The notes under the pieces are model-generated. The model was not told the DNA's origin. It did no database searches and worked only from the letters and a program-made list of their open reading frames with translations. DNA of 64,000 bases from Mycolicibacterium neoaurum ATCC 25795 (GTDB taxonomy: Bacteria > Actinomycetota > Actinomycetes > Mycobacteriales > Mycobacteriaceae): assembly GCF_000691525.1 (NCBI RefSeq), contig NZ_JMDW01000022.1, positions 1 to 64,000 on the forward strand, in the 5' to 3' direction. The translations under genes and the position numbers were made by a program. Below, piece by piece: positions 42,425 to 51,642 of the stretch; the first letter of the stretch is position 1, and each line of letters opens with the position of its first letter.

Positions 42425-44764
42425 TCAGCCCGCGGCGCTGCTGTCCCGTTCGGCGGTGGTCAGCGAGAAGTTTCCTGTCTCCCAGGCCTTCATGAACTGA
42501 TCGAGTGGCACGGCCAGGCCTTGCCCGTTACGCAATGCGCTGTCATTGAGATAGACGACGCCCTTGGTCATGTTGACGCTGAGCACGGTTACGGCGTGAT
42601 TGGATACGTCCAGACCGTCGCGGAACCGCGCCCAGTTCTCACCCAAGAACTGTTTGTTCCACGCGTCGTAGATCACTTTGTTGTTGACGCTGACGATCAC
42701 CGACTGGCCCTGGTCCAGGGCGGCGGTCATATTATCCAGTGCCAGCGATCCTTCGGTCTTGAGATACGTGGTGTAGTCGGCGTTGATGCCGAATTTGTTG
42801 AGCAGGGTGATGACGTCTGCGGAGAAGGTTCCACCCTTTCCCTCGGTGTAGATCGGCATACCGACCCTTATACCGCTGGGCAGCGTCTCCGCCAGCTGCT
42901 GCACCTCGGCCGCGATCGCATCCATGTCGACCGGCATGCCATTTGCGGTCAACTGGGCGATGACGGCGGAGGTGGCCATCAGCGCGCATGTGCCGAAGTT
43001 GCCCTGGTACTTCCAGTACTGATAGTTGCCAAGGTAATTCCCGTACTCGGTATCACCGGCCGATGGCGGGCCGATGGGCTCCGGCTGAGTGATGCCGAAG
43101 GTGAGCGACAGATCGTTGCTGAGGTCGGTGATGCTCTCCTGGAAAACCTGAACCTGGTGCACGAACGCCGCGGCGACTCGCGAGCCGATCTGCTGAATCG
43201 AGGGCAGCGACCAGACCCACCTGGTCTCGGACGCGTCCGGTGCCACGTTCGGCGAACTGGTGAGCTGGGTGGTGACCAGCTGATAATTGTTCGGCCCCCA
43301 GGCGTCCATGAACTCGTCGTAACTCAGGACCAGGCCCTGCCCGTCATCCCGGGTGGGATCGTTGATGGTGACCGTTCCGTTGACATTGTCGACACCGATG
43401 ACGACGACCGTCTTCTGGCGGACGCCCGTGCCGACCGATATCGGACCGTTGATCGCGACGATCATGGCCTTGGTCGGGTCTGTCAGGCCGTTGGTGAGGT
43501 CGTTGTACGCCTTGCTCGCCTGGTCGGTGCCGTAGTTTCGGATGATGATGCGAACATCCTTGTCCTGCAACACCTCATAGCTATCAGTCCAGTAGACGAT
43601 CCGCATGCCGGGACCGAGGTAGACCATCGTGCCGGGTTTGACCAGGCTTGCGGTGTTCGACGCGGCGGTCAGGAAGCCCTGCAGATCTACCGTGCCCTGA
43701 GTCAACTGCGCGTAAGCCATGGCCACCGTGGCCAGCGCGGCGGAGAGGTAGTCGTCGGCCTGCACGAAGTACTGCGCATTGCCTGTCGGATTACCGAACG
43801 GCAGCGACCTGGTGATCACCTCCTGGGTGAACCCGAGGATGCCGATCACATCGTCGCGCAGTGCCGTCAGACTGCGTTGGAACCCGTAGAGCTGGTTCAT
43901 CACGGCGAAGTACAGATTGGTGCCGAGTTCCTGCAGCCCGCGCAGCAATTCTTCGGGAGTGGGCAGGCCGAACGGGTTGCTCGCCTGCGCTACCGCAGCG
44001 GCAGGCACAGCGGCCGGAGACAGCGCCGCCGCGCGCCCCACGGCGCTCGAGGTGGAGGCCAGCGTGTAGAAACTGGCGCCCGCGGATCCGGTGATGGTGC
44101 TCAGCCCACTGTCGTTGACCGCCGGCGTGAGGAGGGGAGTGCTTTCGGGTTCGGGTGGCGCGGACGCCGATGAGCCGTCCGAGATCACCGGGGAATTGGC
44201 AGCGGCTGGTTGCGGTGTGGCGGTGGATTCGTTCGAGGTGCCGGTCGGGTTGTTCTCCTCGACGATGGTGACCGCCTCGGCCACGGTCTCCTCGGGGATG
44301 ACTTCTTCGGAGCCGGTCTCCTCGGAGCCGCCGATGGTCTCCTCGGCGGTTGCATCGTCCTCGTCGAGACCCGAACCACGGGTGGGTAACCCTTCGCCCC
44401 AGCTGTCGTCGGAGTCGTCGGACTGCTCCGCGTCGTCCTTGGTGCGCGTTCCGGAGCTGTCTTCGGAATCGTCCGGTGAAGAGCCGACAGTCTCGCGCGA
44501 CGATCCGCCGCTGCCTTTCCCCGGTCCCGCGGTGGTCGATCCCGCATCGGAGGACGACGAGGAATCGGAGCTGTCGGAGGAACCGGTGCGGGTGGTACCC
44601 GAGGGTGCATCTGGCGAGTCGGCGGCCGCGATGGCCGCGCCGCCGAGCATCGCGGCTCCCATACCCAGGGTCATCGCGCCCGCGCCGAGCCACAGCCGTG
44701 CTTGCTGGGCTCGGCGTTCACCCACGCAGTCCGGATGCGCTTCCTGTGTCCCGTCCACCGTCAT
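42425..44764 (-). CDS. Exported protein with degenerate and intact C39-like cysteine protease domains
   Basis: The product is 779 aa. It has a signal peptide (about 20-50), then an acidic Ser/Glu-rich disordered segment to about 200. Two related papain-like C39-type domains follow. The C-terminal one (about 575-765) has the expected triad region: C593 in NFGTCALMATS, H723 in SNHAVTVLS, and Asn740/Asp741 in VYLNDSA. The first (about 325-500) aligns with it, sharing the DGQGLVLSYDEFMDAW / NGQGLAVPLDQFMKAW segment, but has Ala342 for Cys and Thr452 for His. GGGGGAG six bases upstream sets the ATG at 44764. Substrate unknown. Confidence 0.85.
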   Translation of the reverse strand: MTVDGTQEAHPDCVGERRAQQARLWLGAGAMTLGMGAAMLGGAAIAAADSPDAPSGTTRTGSSDSSDSSSSSDAGSTTAGPGKGSGGSSRETVGSSPDDSEDSSGTRTKDDAEQSDDSDDSWGEGLPTRGSGLDEDDATAEETIGGSEETGSEEVIPEETVAEAVTIVEENNPTGTSNESTATPQPAAANSPVISDGSSASAPPEPESTPLLTPAVNDSGLSTITGSAGASFYTLASTSSAVGRAAALSPAAVPAAAVAQASNPFGLPTPEELLRGLQELGTNLYFAVMNQLYGFQRSLTALRDDVIGILGFTQEVITRSLPFGNPTGNAQYFVQADDYLSAALATVAMAYAQLTQGTVDLQGFLTAASNTASLVKPGTMVYLGPGMRIVYWTDSYEVLQDKDVRIIIRNYGTDQASKAYNDLTNGLTDPTKAMIVAINGPISVGTGVRQKTVVVIGVDNVNGTVTINDPTRDDGQGLVLSYDEFMDAWGPNNYQLVTTQLTSSPNVAPDASETRWVWSLPSIQQIGSRVAAAFVHQVQVFQESITDLSNDLSLTFGITQPEPIGPPSAGDTEYGNYLGNYQYWKYQGNFGTCALMATSAVIAQLTANGMPVDMDAIAAEVQQLAETLPSGIRVGMPIYTEGKGGTFSADVITLLNKFGINADYTTYLKTEGSLALDNMTAALDQGQSVIVSVNNKVIYDAWNKQFLGENWARFRDGLDVSNHAVTVLSVNMTKGVVYLNDSALRNGQGLAVPLDQFMKAWETGNFSLTTAERDSSAAG

Positions 44765-45131
44765 CGATTGCTCCCCCACTCCTGGTTTGACGCCTACGTA
44801 AAAATTGCTGAGCGAACCGAACAATACGCATCGCGGGGCTATATCCGCTGTTCAATCACGGTTTTTACGTGGTCGTGCAAGTGTGGCAAACCTCAGGAAG
44901 TTCTTCGACGAGTGAATGACCTAGATTTGCCACCCCGGGGTGCGTCGATGGCTAAGTCCACCGACCGGGGCACGGGTGTTGCGGTTGCGAGGAGGGCACC
45001 TGCGGGCGGCCTCGGTGACGCCCGGCTGCCGTCGCCGCTGTCAAATAGCTGAAATAGGCCGATCCGGAGATCGCGGGCGCACCCACTGTGTCATAGTCGT
45101 CCGGGCGTTTTGCCCTGACGAAGGAGCCCGC
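44765..45131. other. Intergenic region between the C39-like gene and amt
   Basis: This 367-bp stretch separates two divergent genes and holds no convincing ORF. It is AT-richer than its surroundings in 44796-44940. It contains a 9-bp inverted repeat, ACGTAAAAA (44796-44804) and TTTTTACGT (44862-44870), and the amt ribosome site AAGGAG (45121-45126). I see no clear GlnR box. Confidence 0.5.
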
Positions 45132-46388
45132 GTGCAGATCGACCCCGCCGCCACCGCCTGGTTGCTCGTCAGCACCGCGATGGTGTTGTTGATGACCCCG
45201 GGTCTGGCCATCTTCTACGGCGGCATGGTCCGCTCCACCGGCGTGCTGAACATGATCATGATGAGCTTCATCGCCATCCCGGTCGTCACGGTCACCTGGA
45301 TCGTGGCCGGCTACAGCCTGGCGTTCGGCACGGACGCCGGGGGCGGAATCATCGGCGGGCTCGGCCACCTCGGACTGTCCGGTATCGATGTGTCCGCGGT
45401 GCGCTCCAATGTGCCCGAGCTGCTGTTCGTGACGTTCCAGTTGGCGTTCGCCATTCTCACCGCGGCGCTGGTCAGCGGCGCGATCGCCGACCGGGCGAAA
45501 TTCTCGGCGTGGACGCTGTTCGTCGCGCTGTGGACGTTGGCCGTGTATTCGCCCGTCGCGCACTGGGTCTGGGGACCTGGCGGGTGGCTCTCCGTCTTCG
45601 GCGCGCTCGACTTCGCGGGTGGATTGGTTGTCGAGATCGTCTCGGGGGCCTCGGCTTTGGCGCTCGCGCTGGTGCTCGGCCCGCGTATCGGGTTCAAATC
45701 CGAGGCCATGCGCCCGCACAATCTCCCGTTCGTCCTGCTCGGTGTCGGCCTGTTGTGGTTCGGCTGGTTCGGTTTCAACGCAGGCTCGGCATTTGCGGTG
45801 GACGGCAAGGCCGCGGTCATTTTTCTCAACACGCTGATCGCCGGATGCCTCGGGATGCTGGGCTGGCTCGCAGTCGAACGCTTCCGCGATGGACACCCGA
45901 CCACCTTTGGCGCCGCCTCCGGCGTCGTAGCGGGCCTGGTCGCCATCACGCCGTCATGCGGGTTCGTCTCGCCGCTGGGCGCCGTAGTGGTCGGTCTGGT
46001 TGCGGGCGTGGTGTGCTCGTATGCGATCGGGTGGAAATTCACCGCTGGATACGATGATTCGCTCGACGTGGTGGGAGTGCACTTCGTCGGCGGGGTGGTC
46101 GGAACCTTCCTCATCGGTCTGCTCGCTGCCGAGGCCGTGTCGGGCGGTCCCGAGGGCCTTTTCTACGGCGGCGGGATCACCCAGGTGGGCAAGCAGACTC
46201 TGGGCATCGTCGTGGTCGCCGCGTTCGCGTTCACCGTGTCGTTCGTGCTGGGAAAGGTGATCGACGCGACCATGGGATTCCGGGTAACTCGCGAAGACGA
46301 ACTATCCGGTATCGACTTCACCCAGCACGCCGAAACGGCGTATGCCGAAGGTGTGCACGGCCAGCAGCACAAGCGTCCCGGTACCTGA
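45132..46388 (+). CDS. amt: Ammonium transporter
   Basis: This 418-aa Amt-family channel has about 11 membrane spans. It contains TPGLAIFYGGMVR at the start, the conserved AHWVWGPGGW with the first pore His, and VHFVGGVVGTFLIGLLA with the second. The GTG at 45132 is preceded by AAGGAG with five-base spacing; an upstream extension to 44940 is rejected. No glnK or glnD follows, so it is a solitary amt. Confidence 0.93.
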   Translation: MQIDPAATAWLLVSTAMVLLMTPGLAIFYGGMVRSTGVLNMIMMSFIAIPVVTVTWIVAGYSLAFGTDAGGGIIGGLGHLGLSGIDVSAVRSNVPELLFVTFQLAFAILTAALVSGAIADRAKFSAWTLFVALWTLAVYSPVAHWVWGPGGWLSVFGALDFAGGLVVEIVSGASALALALVLGPRIGFKSEAMRPHNLPFVLLGVGLLWFGWFGFNAGSAFAVDGKAAVIFLNTLIAGCLGMLGWLAVERFRDGHPTTFGAASGVVAGLVAITPSCGFVSPLGAVVVGLVAGVVCSYAIGWKFTAGYDDSLDVVGVHFVGGVVGTFLIGLLAAEAVSGGPEGLFYGGGITQVGKQTLGIVVVAAFAFTVSFVLGKVIDATMGFRVTREDELSGIDFTQHAETAYAEGVHGQQHKRPGT

Positions 46389-47045
46389 TCACCGCGGCCC
46401 GTCCACGGCGAACGTGCCGGCGTCATCGGTGAACTCGGCGTACACCTGGCGGATGGCCCCGTCGATCTCGACGTCACAGGTGAAGCTGTCGCCCTTGGCG
46501 GCCGACGGATCCTTGCCTTTGTTGCAGCGCAGTGCGCTGATGGAGTTGGCGCCGTATCCGTTGATCGGATCCGACAGGATGTCACGTACGCCGGTCTCGG
46601 CCGTCTCGACCCTGATAACCGGAGTGCCGTCGAATCCGAACTGCCAGATACCGATACCCACCCCGACGAGCGCGACACCCGCCAGGCCGGCAATGATGGC
46701 GGTGCGCCGGTGGTCCGGTCTGCGCTGTTGCCGTCGATGTCCAACGGCCTGCTGCTCCGGCCGAAGCTTGTAGCGGTTCGGGTCGACCGGCGGGCGTTGC
46801 GCCGGTGGAGGTGTCGGCTTTCTCGGCGGTGGCTGCGCTGGCTGGTTGGGCCATGGTGGCTGCCCAGGTGCGGGCGGCGGCTGATATCGGGGCTGGGGTC
46901 GCTGCGGCGGTGGGCCCTGGTCGTGCGGACGGGGTATCCGCGAGGGTGTCTGCGGCGGGGACCCCGGCGGCGCCGCTCCGCCGGGCCTGGCCCACCACGG
47001 TTGGGCTTGTCCCGGCGGCTGATTCGGGTTCGGTGGGTACGTCAC
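46389..47045 (-). CDS. Membrane protein with Pro-rich N-terminus and DUF4333 domain
   Basis: The product is 218 aa. Residues 1-95 are a cytoplasmic Pro/Gln-rich tail, then a single span (about 116-136, IIAGLAGVALVGVGIGIW). An extracytoplasmic DUF4333 domain follows (SALRCNKGKDPSAAKGDSFTCDVEIDG) with two cysteines likely to pair. The GTG start overlaps the stop of the zinc-protease-like lipoprotein (GTGA), so they are co-translated. Function unknown. Confidence 0.83.
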   Translation of the reverse strand: MTYPPNPNQPPGQAQPWWARPGGAAPPGSPPQTPSRIPRPHDQGPPPQRPQPRYQPPPAPGQPPWPNQPAQPPPRKPTPPPAQRPPVDPNRYKLRPEQQAVGHRRQQRRPDHRRTAIIAGLAGVALVGVGIGIWQFGFDGTPVIRVETAETGVRDILSDPINGYGANSISALRCNKGKDPSAAKGDSFTCDVEIDGAIRQVYAEFTDDAGTFAVDGPR

Positions 47046-48493
47046 GAGGCACCGAACCGCTGGTAGCACGTTTCGGCATCGCCGCCCAGACCGGACCGGT
47101 ACGCCAGGATCCTGGTGAACCCGGCCGGCGCGGTCACACCGTTGACATCGCTGGCGGCCAGGCCATTGGTCAGCAGCCCCGAGATCGCCTCATCGGTGTC
47201 ACCGGCCGACAACGTCAGTGTGCCGCCGGGTTCGGCCATCCGGCCCTGCGCGACGCCGGTCAGACACGCGGTGCGCAGCGCCGTGATCGCCGTATCCAGT
47301 GGGTCGCCACGCTCCTTCTGCAGGGCCAGCGCGTATCTGGATGTCACGATCGACAGCGCGGTGTTGTCGCCCTGTAGCAGCACGCCCTGGTCCTCGGCCT
47401 TGGGAGTTCCCAACGCCTGCAGGGTCGGGAGATTGACGTTCACGGTGTTGGTCGAGGGGCAGTAGGACGCCGGGGAAACCGTCTGCGCGTCAGGACAGGG
47501 CGCCATGTCCAGGTTCAGCGACGGCGGGCTGGCCGGCTGGTAGATCTGGGTCAGGGTATCCATCAGGCCGGACAGCAACTGTTCGTCGATCGGGCTGTCG
47601 CTGGCCGATGGATCGCCGTAGGAGTCATAGGACAGGAACTTCGGCAGATCGCCCTGACGTTCGGTGATCTCGGCCATGTCGATTGCCGCACATTGGTCGG
47701 CATTGCCGGCAAACCCGATCTGGAAGGCGCTGATCCGGTCCAGGGCGGACCCGTGTGCGTCGCCGGTCAGGATGGCTTCCTCCTGGGTCATCAGCGGGTC
47801 CCGGATGTAGATCGCGCCGGCCAGAACGTGATTGAGCCCGTCGCCGGTGCTCAGGTCGAATCGTGGCGACTTTCCCGCGGCCACCCAGTGCAGGTAGACG
47901 CCGGCAAAACAATCGGCCTGTTGCTCCTTGACCAGCACGGGGGTCGACTTCTCTACCAGGTGGGCCTTGGCCTGAACGGCATGGCCGAACTCATGGGCGA
48001 TCACCCCGACCACGCCCATATCGCCGAAGTACTGTGCCGCGCCGGGAATGAACTGGCCTCTGTCCCAGGCCATCACGTCCTCGCCGAAGCAGTAGAAGGC
48101 GTTCGACAGGTCGTAGAGATCGTTGCCGCAGACGGTGGGTGATGCGGGATCGGACGCGTCATAGGACACGAGTCGAGACACCGGGCTGTAGGTGCCGGTG
48201 AGGGCGCCCTCCCAGTTCTGTGACCAGAAATCCTCAAGGTCGTCGACGGCTCGTAGCACCAACTCGTCGACCGGGCCACCGTCGCTGTTCTCGGCGACGC
48301 TCACCGGCGGGGGAGCGTCCGGCCGCGGCCCGCTCGGTCCGTCGCGGGCGGGCAGCCCGCCGGCGCGCTGCGGGTCGTAGAGCATGGACACCGGGCGGCC
48401 GTCGAGCACCGCCGAGGCGCAGCCGGACAGGATCAGAACGAGGACGAGCACCCCGCCCAGCCAGGCACGACGCCCTGCGACCCGTTGATCCAT
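47042..48493 (-). CDS. Zinc-metalloprotease-like lipoprotein (paralogue 2)
   Basis: This is a 483-aa lipoprotein (lipobox LILSGC). The zincin motif VIAHEFGHAVQAKAH (HExxH) and EQQADCFAGVYLHWVAAG sit at the same spacing as in paralogue 1 (21129-22598). Both also share WDRG near the middle and GDGLN before a conserved region. A leaderless -10 box (48500-48505) precedes the ATG. It is coupled to the DUF4333 gene. Probably an envelope protease or a chaperone-like relative; substrate unknown. Confidence 0.84.
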   Translation of the reverse strand: MDQRVAGRRAWLGGVLVLVLILSGCASAVLDGRPVSMLYDPQRAGGLPARDGPSGPRPDAPPPVSVAENSDGGPVDELVLRAVDDLEDFWSQNWEGALTGTYSPVSRLVSYDASDPASPTVCGNDLYDLSNAFYCFGEDVMAWDRGQFIPGAAQYFGDMGVVGVIAHEFGHAVQAKAHLVEKSTPVLVKEQQADCFAGVYLHWVAAGKSPRFDLSTGDGLNHVLAGAIYIRDPLMTQEEAILTGDAHGSALDRISAFQIGFAGNADQCAAIDMAEITERQGDLPKFLSYDSYGDPSASDSPIDEQLLSGLMDTLTQIYQPASPPSLNLDMAPCPDAQTVSPASYCPSTNTVNVNLPTLQALGTPKAEDQGVLLQGDNTALSIVTSRYALALQKERGDPLDTAITALRTACLTGVAQGRMAEPGGTLTLSAGDTDEAISGLLTNGLAASDVNGVTAPAGFTRILAYRSGLGGDAETCYQRFGAS

Positions 48494-48499
48494 GGTCGA

Positions 48500-48505
48500 A
48501 GGCTA
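48500..48505 (-). promoter_or_regulatory. -10 box, leaderless promoter of the zinc-protease-like lipoprotein gene
   Basis: On the minus strand TAGCCT is followed by six bases and then the ATG at 48493. Confidence 0.5.
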
Positions 48506-48536
48506 ACAAGCCGAGGTGTCTGACCGCCGATCGAGA

Positions 48537-49556
48537 TCATCGGGTGTATCGCGCGGCCAGTGTGCGGCGGTGGGCTCTCGGCGAACCGAACAGGGACCTG
48601 TTCAGGCCTGCCCGTTTCAAGTAGACGTGGATTCCGCTTTCCCAGGTATAGCCGATCCCGCCGTGCAACTGCATTGCCGTTCCTGCGACGAAAACGGCGG
48701 TCTCGGTCGCGTATGCCTTGGCCATGGCAGCCGACGCGCTCGTGTCACCGCCGTCGACGATTGCGTCCACCGCGACGTCGACGAGCTGTCGGGCAACCCG
48801 GATCTTCACGAGCATGTCGGCGCAGGCGTGTTTCACGGCCTGGAATGAGCCGATCGGCCGGCCGAACTGATGCCGCATCCCGACGTAGTCGACCGTGCCT
48901 TTCAGCATTGCTTCGGCCAGCCCCAGGCTGTCGGCGGCGACGGCAACGGCACCGCGGTCGATCAGGCAGGCCAAGGCGGGCAGCGGCCAGATCCGGTCGG
49001 CAGGCGCCCTGTCAGCGGTCACGGTGGCCAGCGCGCGCGTCTCGTCGAGCACGGGTTGCGGTGTCACGATGAGCTGGGAAGGTGCGCAGTCGGCGAGCAC
49101 CATTGTGCCGTTCGGCGCACGGGCCGGAATCAACAGCCGGGTCGCCTGACCGGCGTCTGGCACGAACTCCGCCGTTCCGTCCACACTCTGGTCATCGTGA
49201 AGGCGGAACGCTGACCCAGGATTCTCACCCGTCGGTAGCACCGCCACGGGTCGCTCGCCGCCCTCGGCGGTCCGGGCCAGCAACCGATCGCGATCCGCGT
49301 CATCGCCGATGGTCAGCAGCGCACCGACAGCCAACATCACACCCAGGTGCGGGCCTAGTGCCGCGGCACGCCCCAGTTCCTCGGCGACCAAGGCGGTTTC
49401 GGCGAAGGAAACCCCCGACCCGCCGAGCGTCTCGGCGATCTCCAGTCCTGGCCAACCCGCCCGGGTGAGCAGCGTCCAGTCCGGACGGCCGGTCGACAAC
49501 ACGTCCCGTGCCACCGACCGCATCTGGGCGTGCAGCTCGACGAATTCTCGAGGCAT
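48537..49556 (-). CDS. Acyl-CoA dehydrogenase-family protein, small-subunit type
   Basis: This 339-aa acyl-CoA dehydrogenase-fold protein is shorter than the usual 380-400 aa. The central FAD-binding motifs are weak, while the C-terminal helical domain (YVGMRHQFGRPIGSFQAVKHACADM) is intact. This fits the beta subunit of the alpha2-beta2 dehydrogenases used by mycobacteria on steroid side chains. It overlaps the preceding gene by one base (TGATG). It is the last gene of the four-gene operon. Confidence 0.87.
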   Translation of the reverse strand: MPREFVELHAQMRSVARDVLSTGRPDWTLLTRAGWPGLEIAETLGGSGVSFAETALVAEELGRAAALGPHLGVMLAVGALLTIGDDADRDRLLARTAEGGERPVAVLPTGENPGSAFRLHDDQSVDGTAEFVPDAGQATRLLIPARAPNGTMVLADCAPSQLIVTPQPVLDETRALATVTADRAPADRIWPLPALACLIDRGAVAVAADSLGLAEAMLKGTVDYVGMRHQFGRPIGSFQAVKHACADMLVKIRVARQLVDVAVDAIVDGGDTSASAAMAKAYATETAVFVAGTAMQLHGGIGYTWESGIHVYLKRAGLNRSLFGSPRAHRRTLAARYTR

Positions 49557-50725
49557 CAGGCCCCCGCCGGTTCTCGGGGTAGGCCGAGGCCGCGCTCCCC
49601 GATGATGGTGCGTTGGATCTCGCTGGCGCCGCCGGGAATGGTCCACTCCCAGGAGCCGATGAAATCCAGCACCCAGGCGCCCGACTCCCAACCGCTGGAG
49701 ATCGGTTTGGCCAGGACGGTGTGCCCGGCCAATCCGCTGATCTGGGTCCCGAAATCGGTCAATCGTTGCAGCAGTTCGCTGTAGAACAATTTCACCACCG
49801 ATGCGTCGGCGGGTCCGCTCGTCCTGCCCTCGACCAGGTCACGGCACAGCCCCCGCAGTCCGGTGATCTCGATCTCGAACTGTGCCAGATGATCTGACAC
49901 CAGATCGTCATCGATTACACCCGCGCTGCGGCATTCGCCGACAAGCCATCCGAAGCCCGCGTTACCCAGCCGCTCCGCCAGTTCCAGCATGGTCATTCCA
50001 CGCTCGGCGCCCAGCGTCTCCTGCGCCACCTGCCAACCCTTGTTCTCCGCGCCCACCAGGTTCGCCGCCGGAACTCGCACGTCGTTGAGGAACACCTCGC
50101 AGAAGTGCGATTCACCGGTGGCCTGTTTTATCGGCCGGACTTCAACGCCGGGGCTGTCCATATCCATCAGGAAATACGAGATGCCATGCCGTTTAGGGGC
50201 ATTTGGATCGGTGCGCGCCAGAAGCAGGCACCAGTCGGCGTGCAACCCCCCGCTTGCCCAGACCTTCTGGCCGTTGACCACGAAATGGTCGCCGTCGCGG
50301 CGCGCCGAGGTGCGCAACGCGGCGAGGTCGGAACCGGCTTCGGGTTCGGAGAAGCCCTGCACCCAGATCTCACCGTCCAGGATGGCGGGAAGGTGGCGAC
50401 GACGCTGTTCGTCGGTGCCGACGGCCAACAGCGTCGATGCGGCATGGTGTATGCCGACGAACGCCAACACCAGTCGCGGTGCGTCTGCCGCGGCCAATTC
50501 CGAGTACAGCACGATCTGTTCGGCCACGGACATGCCGCCGCCCCACTCCGCAGGCCAGTGCGGAACCGCGAAACCTGCCGAATGCAATTCGCTGAACCAT
50601 GCCTTTTGAAACCGCACGTACTCGTCGTCACCGACGCCGGTCTGTGCGGCCCGCCAGTCGGCAGGCACATGCGCGGCACACCAGTCGCGTACCTGCCGTC
50701 GAAAGCCGTCCAGATCTCCGGTCAT
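49556..50725 (-). CDS. Acyl-CoA dehydrogenase, large-subunit type
   Basis: This 389-aa flavoprotein has the standard FAD motifs WVQGFSEPEAGSDLAALRTSA and FVVNGQKVWAS and the C-terminal GGASEIQRTIIGERGLGLPRE. It would introduce an alpha-beta double bond into an acyl-CoA. It is flanked by two short dehydrogenase-like genes, with overlaps on both sides, and most likely pairs with the 339-aa protein encoded directly after it. The specific substrate is not evident. Confidence 0.9.
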   Translation of the reverse strand: MTGDLDGFRRQVRDWCAAHVPADWRAAQTGVGDDEYVRFQKAWFSELHSAGFAVPHWPAEWGGGMSVAEQIVLYSELAAADAPRLVLAFVGIHHAASTLLAVGTDEQRRRHLPAILDGEIWVQGFSEPEAGSDLAALRTSARRDGDHFVVNGQKVWASGGLHADWCLLLARTDPNAPKRHGISYFLMDMDSPGVEVRPIKQATGESHFCEVFLNDVRVPAANLVGAENKGWQVAQETLGAERGMTMLELAERLGNAGFGWLVGECRSAGVIDDDLVSDHLAQFEIEITGLRGLCRDLVEGRTSGPADASVVKLFYSELLQRLTDFGTQISGLAGHTVLAKPISSGWESGAWVLDFIGSWEWTIPGGASEIQRTIIGERGLGLPREPAGA

Positions 50726-51642
50726 GATGCGTCGCTGTACAGTCCGGTCAGTCCGCGGGTACCCAACTGCACGGTGAGTCGCGAGCGGGTGGCGGACAGG
50801 CCCAGTGGCAGACGGCGCAGCGGCTGGCTGTGGCGGGACAGCCAGGACAGCACTGTCTCATCGCAGAAACCGACCGCGCCGTGCAATTGGTGGGACACCC
50901 GGAAGACCACCTCGGCCGCTTCGATGGCGGCCATCCGGAGGGCCAGAGCGTCGGCCGGTCCGTCGGGGCCGGTTGCGGTCGTCAGCGCATGGCGTGCCAG
51001 CATCTCCAGGCCGCTGCGCTCGACCTCGGCATCTGTGAGCTGGAATTGCACCCCTTGAAAGTCCGAAAGCGGTTGACCGAATTGTCGACGCAGTTTTACG
51101 TGGGCCACGGTCAATTCCAGTGCACGATCCAGCATTCCGAGCAATGTCCAGCAGGGTAGGACGAGCGCGAGCGCGATATCGCCGAGGCCGGCATCGTCGA
51201 GGGCAGCCAGCTCGAGGGACGCGACGAATGCGGTACGCGGATCCCGGGTCCCGATCACCCGGTCGCGGTGACCGCCCAATGTCGTTGTCACCCAGTTCCC
51301 GCCGATCCCTGCGATCGTTGCGGCCGGGGCAGGCCCGGCGATCACGAACAGGCCGTCGGCGTCGGTATCGGTGGGGCGGGCCAGCCGTTCGGCCACCGGG
51401 TAGGGCAACCCCCAGTAGCCGGCGCTCCGGCACAGTGCGGCCGCGGCCTCGGCGGAATCGGCATCACCGCGCGGCTCCAGATCCCAGGCTCCCAGTCCCT
51501 CCAGGACGGCGGCAACCAGGGACTCACGCCGGGCGGGATCTGCCTCGGCGCGCTGCAACAGCGCGTCGCCGCCCGCGGATGCGAAGGCCCGCCTGGCGTG
51601 TTCGCCGTACTCGCGTGCTTCTGGGCTGAGGTCGATGTTCAC
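50722..51642 (-). CDS. Acyl-CoA dehydrogenase-family protein, small-subunit type
   Basis: This 306-aa protein has only the C-terminal dehydrogenase domain well conserved (HVKLRRQFGQPLSDFQGVQFQLTDAEV, VSHQLHGAVGF). The N-terminal half is divergent and lacks the usual FAD loop. The GTG at 51642 overlaps the previous stop (GTGA) and its own stop overlaps the next ATG (ATGA). Likely partner of the 391-aa subunit encoded just upstream. An open frame extends to 52083 inside that gene and is ignored. Confidence 0.86.
   Translation of the reverse strand: MNIDLSPEAREYGEHARRAFASAGGDALLQRAEADPARRESLVAAVLEGLGAWDLEPRGDADSAEAAAALCRSAGYWGLPYPVAERLARPTDTDADGLFVIAGPAPAATIAGIGGNWVTTTLGGHRDRVIGTRDPRTAFVASLELAALDDAGLGDIALALVLPCWTLLGMLDRALELTVAHVKLRRQFGQPLSDFQGVQFQLTDAEVERSGLEMLARHALTTATGPDGPADALALRMAAIEAAEVVFRVSHQLHGAVGFCDETVLSWLSRHSQPLRRLPLGLSATRSRLTVQLGTRGLTGLYSDAS

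Noticed and set aside
44702..45052. 116-codon frame in the C39-amt intergenic region
   Set aside because: It begins inside the C39-like gene on the other strand and has no ribosome site or recognisable sequence.
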